From contig NZ_PNYA01000030.1 in NCBI RefSeq assembly GCF_002879885.1, positions 28,059-92,058 of the forward strand: DNA of 64,000 bases, written 5' to 3'. Origin of the DNA: Trinickia dabaoshanensis. Its GTDB lineage: Bacteria; Pseudomonadota; Gammaproteobacteria; Burkholderiales; Burkholderiaceae. A program made the translations under genes and the position numbers. Below the pieces are notes generated by a model. The model saw only the letters and a program-made list of their open reading frames with translations. It did no database searches and was not told the DNA's origin. Within the stretch, counting starts at the first letter, position 1. Each line of letters opens with the position of its first letter. This document shows, in pieces, positions 61,973 to 64,000 of the stretch.

Positions 61973-62620
61973 TTAGTGATTGCTTCCGTTGCCGAAGGAG
62001 AGGCACGCTGCATCGTTTGTCTCGTTACAGTTACTCTCGAAATCGTCGACCCACCGCTTTGCGCTTTGTGCGGGATCGTAAAAAGGCGTGCTTGAACCTG
62101 CGCCGAAATATTCGGTTTGTGAGCTGGATCCGCCAATGAGGCCACCCGATATTCCCCACCAGACGCGGGTGAAGGTTTGGCCGTCGACCTTGACCTGGAT
62201 GACGCTGCGCGCACGGCACGCCGGACCGTTGCGCGAGTCGTAATACATGAGGTCGTACGGGCAGTACGAGCCGCTGGCGCCGGCGTTACCGCCACTGATG
62301 GTCGTCGACTGTACCGATTTCAATACGTCGGCAGGAATCGCGTTGCGGATATCGTTGGGAAGCGAATTCCAGCTTTTCATCACATCGCAGGTTGGGAAAG
62401 GATGGCCGTGCGAGAGTGCGTCCCAAAGCTTTTCGATTGGAGGAACGCATGCGCGCTCGGTTTCAGGTCCACGGGGATCTGACAAACACAACATGACCTG
62501 ACAGCCCCAGCCGTCGGCGTGTGCAGGCGACGCGGACGCGAGAAGCGCGCCTACCGCGACGAGCCCGTGCAGCAGCATCTTGGTCGCGCAACGGGACCAA
62601 GCTACAATGTAAGCAGCCAT
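61973..62620 (-). CDS. Secreted Cys-rich T4SS-associated protein
   Basis: A 215-residue protein from ATG 62620 (AGGAAG upstream), with signal peptide ending SPAHA. The mature part starts DGWGCQVMLCLSDPRGPETE, with further Cys in ACVPPIEKLW, TCDVMKSW and GSYCPYDLMYY, and ends with ESNCNETNDAACLSFGNG. Disulfide-linked secreted proteins like this accompany T4SS operons (TraL/TrbM-like in type), but no firm family is assigned. It lies upstream of the virB genes, reading the same way. Confidence 0.65.
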   Translation of the reverse strand: MAAYIVAWSRCATKMLLHGLVAVGALLASASPAHADGWGCQVMLCLSDPRGPETERACVPPIEKLWDALSHGHPFPTCDVMKSWNSLPNDIRNAIPADVLKSVQSTTISGGNAGASGSYCPYDLMYYDSRNGPACRARSVIQVKVDGQTFTRVWWGISGGLIGGSSSQTEYFGAGSSTPFYDPAQSAKRWVDDFESNCNETNDAACLSFGNGSNH

Positions 62621-62873
62621 TTCGGACTTCCTCAACAATGCTTCGTAATGGTCAGGTCGAGGTTGGTGTTCCACCACCAGCGTCGACCACTCCTGCCTAG
62701 ATCTTTGCTATCAGGACATCCATCTTTACTTCACCAGACACTTTCTGCGCGGTGATCTTCCAAACGTGTCGGATAGAGCGCCCTGCCGACCTACCGGCAG
62801 AACGTCACGCGATGCTTCGAGCGCGTGCCGGCAACCGATGGGTGCCGCACGGTTTTCGTCCGACCAATAATAA

Positions 62874-62915
62874 CGGAATTCCGATCATAGTCAAATATTT
62901 TTGCTCGGAATTCCG
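62874..62915. promoter_or_regulatory. Pair of CGGAATTCCG palindromes (operators)
   Basis: CGGAATTCCG occurs at 62874-62883 and 62906-62915, 32 bp apart (three helical turns). They lie just before the XRE gene at 62939 and in the leader region of the leftward gene at 62620. The AT-rich DNA between (AAATATTTTT) may hold a promoter. Probably operators of the XRE repressor. Confidence 0.6.
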
Positions 62916-62938
62916 AACTATCGGCGCTACCAGCCTCA

Positions 62939-63349
62939 ATGGAAAAGACTAAGAACTCGGATGATGGGCGGGAGCGCACCCCGTTCGGAGAGCGCCTTTT
63001 TCTTGCTCGGCGACGGAAGGGGTTAACTCAACGTCAAGTCGCAGAGCAGGTCGGCATATCCGCCAGCAATTTAGCGGAGCTTGAGCAAACCGGAGCCGGC
63101 TCGGCCTTCACCGTTGCGCTTGCTCTTCTCTACGGTGTTAATCCTGTTTGGCTCGCGCTTGATCGTGGCCCGATGACAGGTGGCTCGCCGGCGCCTGAAT
63201 GGCTTGAGTCCCTCACTCAGGAGGAGCTCGAAATTACCCGTTTGTTCGTCGAAGGTTTGGTCGCTGCCCGACGAACAGGCAAGCCGCCTCATGCTGCGAA
63301 GGCGGCTCGTGCCAAACGTACCGCGGAAGACAACGACGATCGCGGTTAA
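62939..63349 (+). CDS. XRE-family transcriptional repressor
   Basis: A 136-residue protein with a classic HTH_3 domain (about 16-75): FGERLFLARRRKGLTQRQVA, EQVGISASNLAELEQTGAGS, AFTVALALLYGVNPVWLALD. The C-terminus is charged (SLTQEELEITRLFVEGLVAA, KAARAKRTAEDND). It is likely to bind the CGGAATTCCG pair upstream and control itself and perhaps the transfer operon. ATG 62939 lies 24 bp after the second palindrome. Confidence 0.85.
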   Translation: MEKTKNSDDGRERTPFGERLFLARRRKGLTQRQVAEQVGISASNLAELEQTGAGSAFTVALALLYGVNPVWLALDRGPMTGGSPAPEWLESLTQEELEITRLFVEGLVAARRTGKPPHAAKAARAKRTAEDNDDRG

Positions 63350-63355
63350 GCATCG

Positions 63356-64000
63356 CTATTTTCGTATGCGGGCGCTCACTAGCCGTGCATCGATCTCGTC
63401 GTACAAGCGATGAGCGTCTCGGACTGCCCACGCAGCGAGGCGCTTCGCATCCTCGAGTGCATCTGGCTCGGGCACACCGTCGCTGGAAGTGAGCAATGCT
63501 CGCGCACCATTGACCAGCGCTCCCCAGTCCATGATTTTTCGCATGACGTCCGCAGCATGGCTTTCAGTTAGCACGGCGCTTGGCTCCTCGCCATGTTCGG
63601 TTTCGTTCGCCGAATCTGGAAGCTTGACTTCCACACCCGAGCATACGATCAATTCTGGTTTGTCTTCGTGGATTGGGCGAAGAAATCTGTTTCTAAAAAT
63701 AAATGAACGCGCGCCGCTTACGGTTTGGATTACTCGCTTTACATCCCAAGGGCGCCCTTCCTCAAAAAATCTCGATATATTGTCTTTCGACCTTTTCCCC
63801 TCGTCCGGCGCCATGAACAACGCTTGCGCAATTTCCCCAATAACATTCTCCTCCTTGCAGTTTGTGTACTCCTCCGCCTTTTTATTGAATCGATGTATCC
63901 TGCCGGCTCTGTCGAGGACAACAACAATCGCGTTTACTTCCGACACGATACCTTCCGCAAAGGCCAGCGCCTGCATCGAATTCTCTGCGACCGATTCCGA
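63356..64000 (-). CDS. PAS-domain protein, 5' end beyond the window
   Basis: At least 214 residues are visible; the frame stays open to the window edge (SESVAENS before MQALAFAEG), so the start may lie outside. A PAS domain (about 10-115 from Met 63976) reads VNAIVVVLDRAGRIHRFNKK, EYTNCKEENVIGE, WDVKRVIQTVSGARSFIFRN. The C-terminal half is helical (DVMRKIMDWGALVNGARALL, DALEDAKRLAAWAVRDAHRL). No kinase or cyclase motif is present. It ends 7 bp from the XRE stop, convergently. It may be a signal-sensing regulator of transfer. Confidence 0.7.
   Translation of the reverse strand, partial: SESVAENSMQALAFAEGIVSEVNAIVVVLDRAGRIHRFNKKAEEYTNCKEENVIGEIAQALFMAPDEGKRSKDNISRFFEEGRPWDVKRVIQTVSGARSFIFRNRFLRPIHEDKPELIVCSGVEVKLPDSANETEHGEEPSAVLTESHAADVMRKIMDWGALVNGARALLTSSDGVPEPDALEDAKRLAAWAVRDAHRLYDEIDARLVSARIRK

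Noticed and set aside
1..64000. tRNA, rRNA, CRISPR arrays and intact insertion sequences
   Set aside because: None was visible; the short repeats found are operators, tandem codon repeats or stem-loops.

Overview
The window looks like part of a conjugative plasmid (or an integrated plasmid-like element) of a GC-rich betaproteobacterium, most likely Burkholderiales (Burkholderia, Paraburkholderia, Cupriavidus or Ralstonia type). The reasons are the uniformly GC-rich coding, a DUF4148 protein (a family concentrated in Burkholderiaceae), the style of the copper genes, and a Tn4651-type tnpA-tnpC pair. No rRNA, tRNA or CRISPR was seen.

Layout. (1) 1-3.6 kb: Tn3-family transposase tnpA with the regulator tnpC, followed by a truncated toxin gene under two dyad repeats. 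(2) 3.7-29.0 kb: a copper-resistance island. It begins with a CusCBA-CusF efflux operon, then DsbD and a run of tiny Met/His/Cys-rich envelope proteins, a CYCXC-type protein and a PII-like protein. Next come cueR-copZ-copA (MerR regulator, chaperone, P1B ATPase) with two CueR-type operators and a Tat-exported multicopper oxidase. A divergent block follows: a small His/Met-rich protein, a TolC-type lipoprotein, a second multicopper oxidase, CusF, CopC, CopD and DUF4148. The island ends with copRS. (3) 29.0-31.7 kb: a decayed junction with an SDR pseudogene, a DUF3701-type tyrosine recombinase and a truncated SRAP gene. A second remnant of the same recombinase lies inside the island at 15.1 kb. 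(4) 31.7-43.8 kb: plasmid backbone with small hypotheticals, an ArdB/KlcA antirestriction protein, an orphan ParB-like protein, a candidate oriV, a Rep-like protein, a large relaxase with internal repeats, MobC, and StbC/StbB-like partition proteins. (5) 43.8-62.6 kb: one long leftward transfer operon: virB1, 2, 3, 4, 5, 6, 7, 8, 9, 10, 11, a GntR/FCD regulator, virD4 and a 944-residue DUF5710/LPD7 protein, with several small accessory genes. (6) 62.9-64 kb: an XRE repressor with a palindrome pair and a PAS protein running off the end.

How it works together. Copper is pumped from the cytosol by the CopA ATPase (fed by CopZ, sensed by CueR) and out of the cell by CusCBA with CusF. Two multicopper oxidases probably oxidise periplasmic Cu(I), and CopRS senses envelope copper. 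The VirB/VirD4 system with relaxase, MobC and Stb proteins would move the whole unit between hosts.

Most interesting unexplained signals: two non-coding arrays of GC-rich stem-loops (32.72-32.88 and 37.39-37.64 kb) that share a module; near-leaderless promoter placement in front of three related metal-binding mini-genes; a VirD4 with an aberrant Walker A; and a cluster of undescribed copper mini-proteins beside a PII-like gene.
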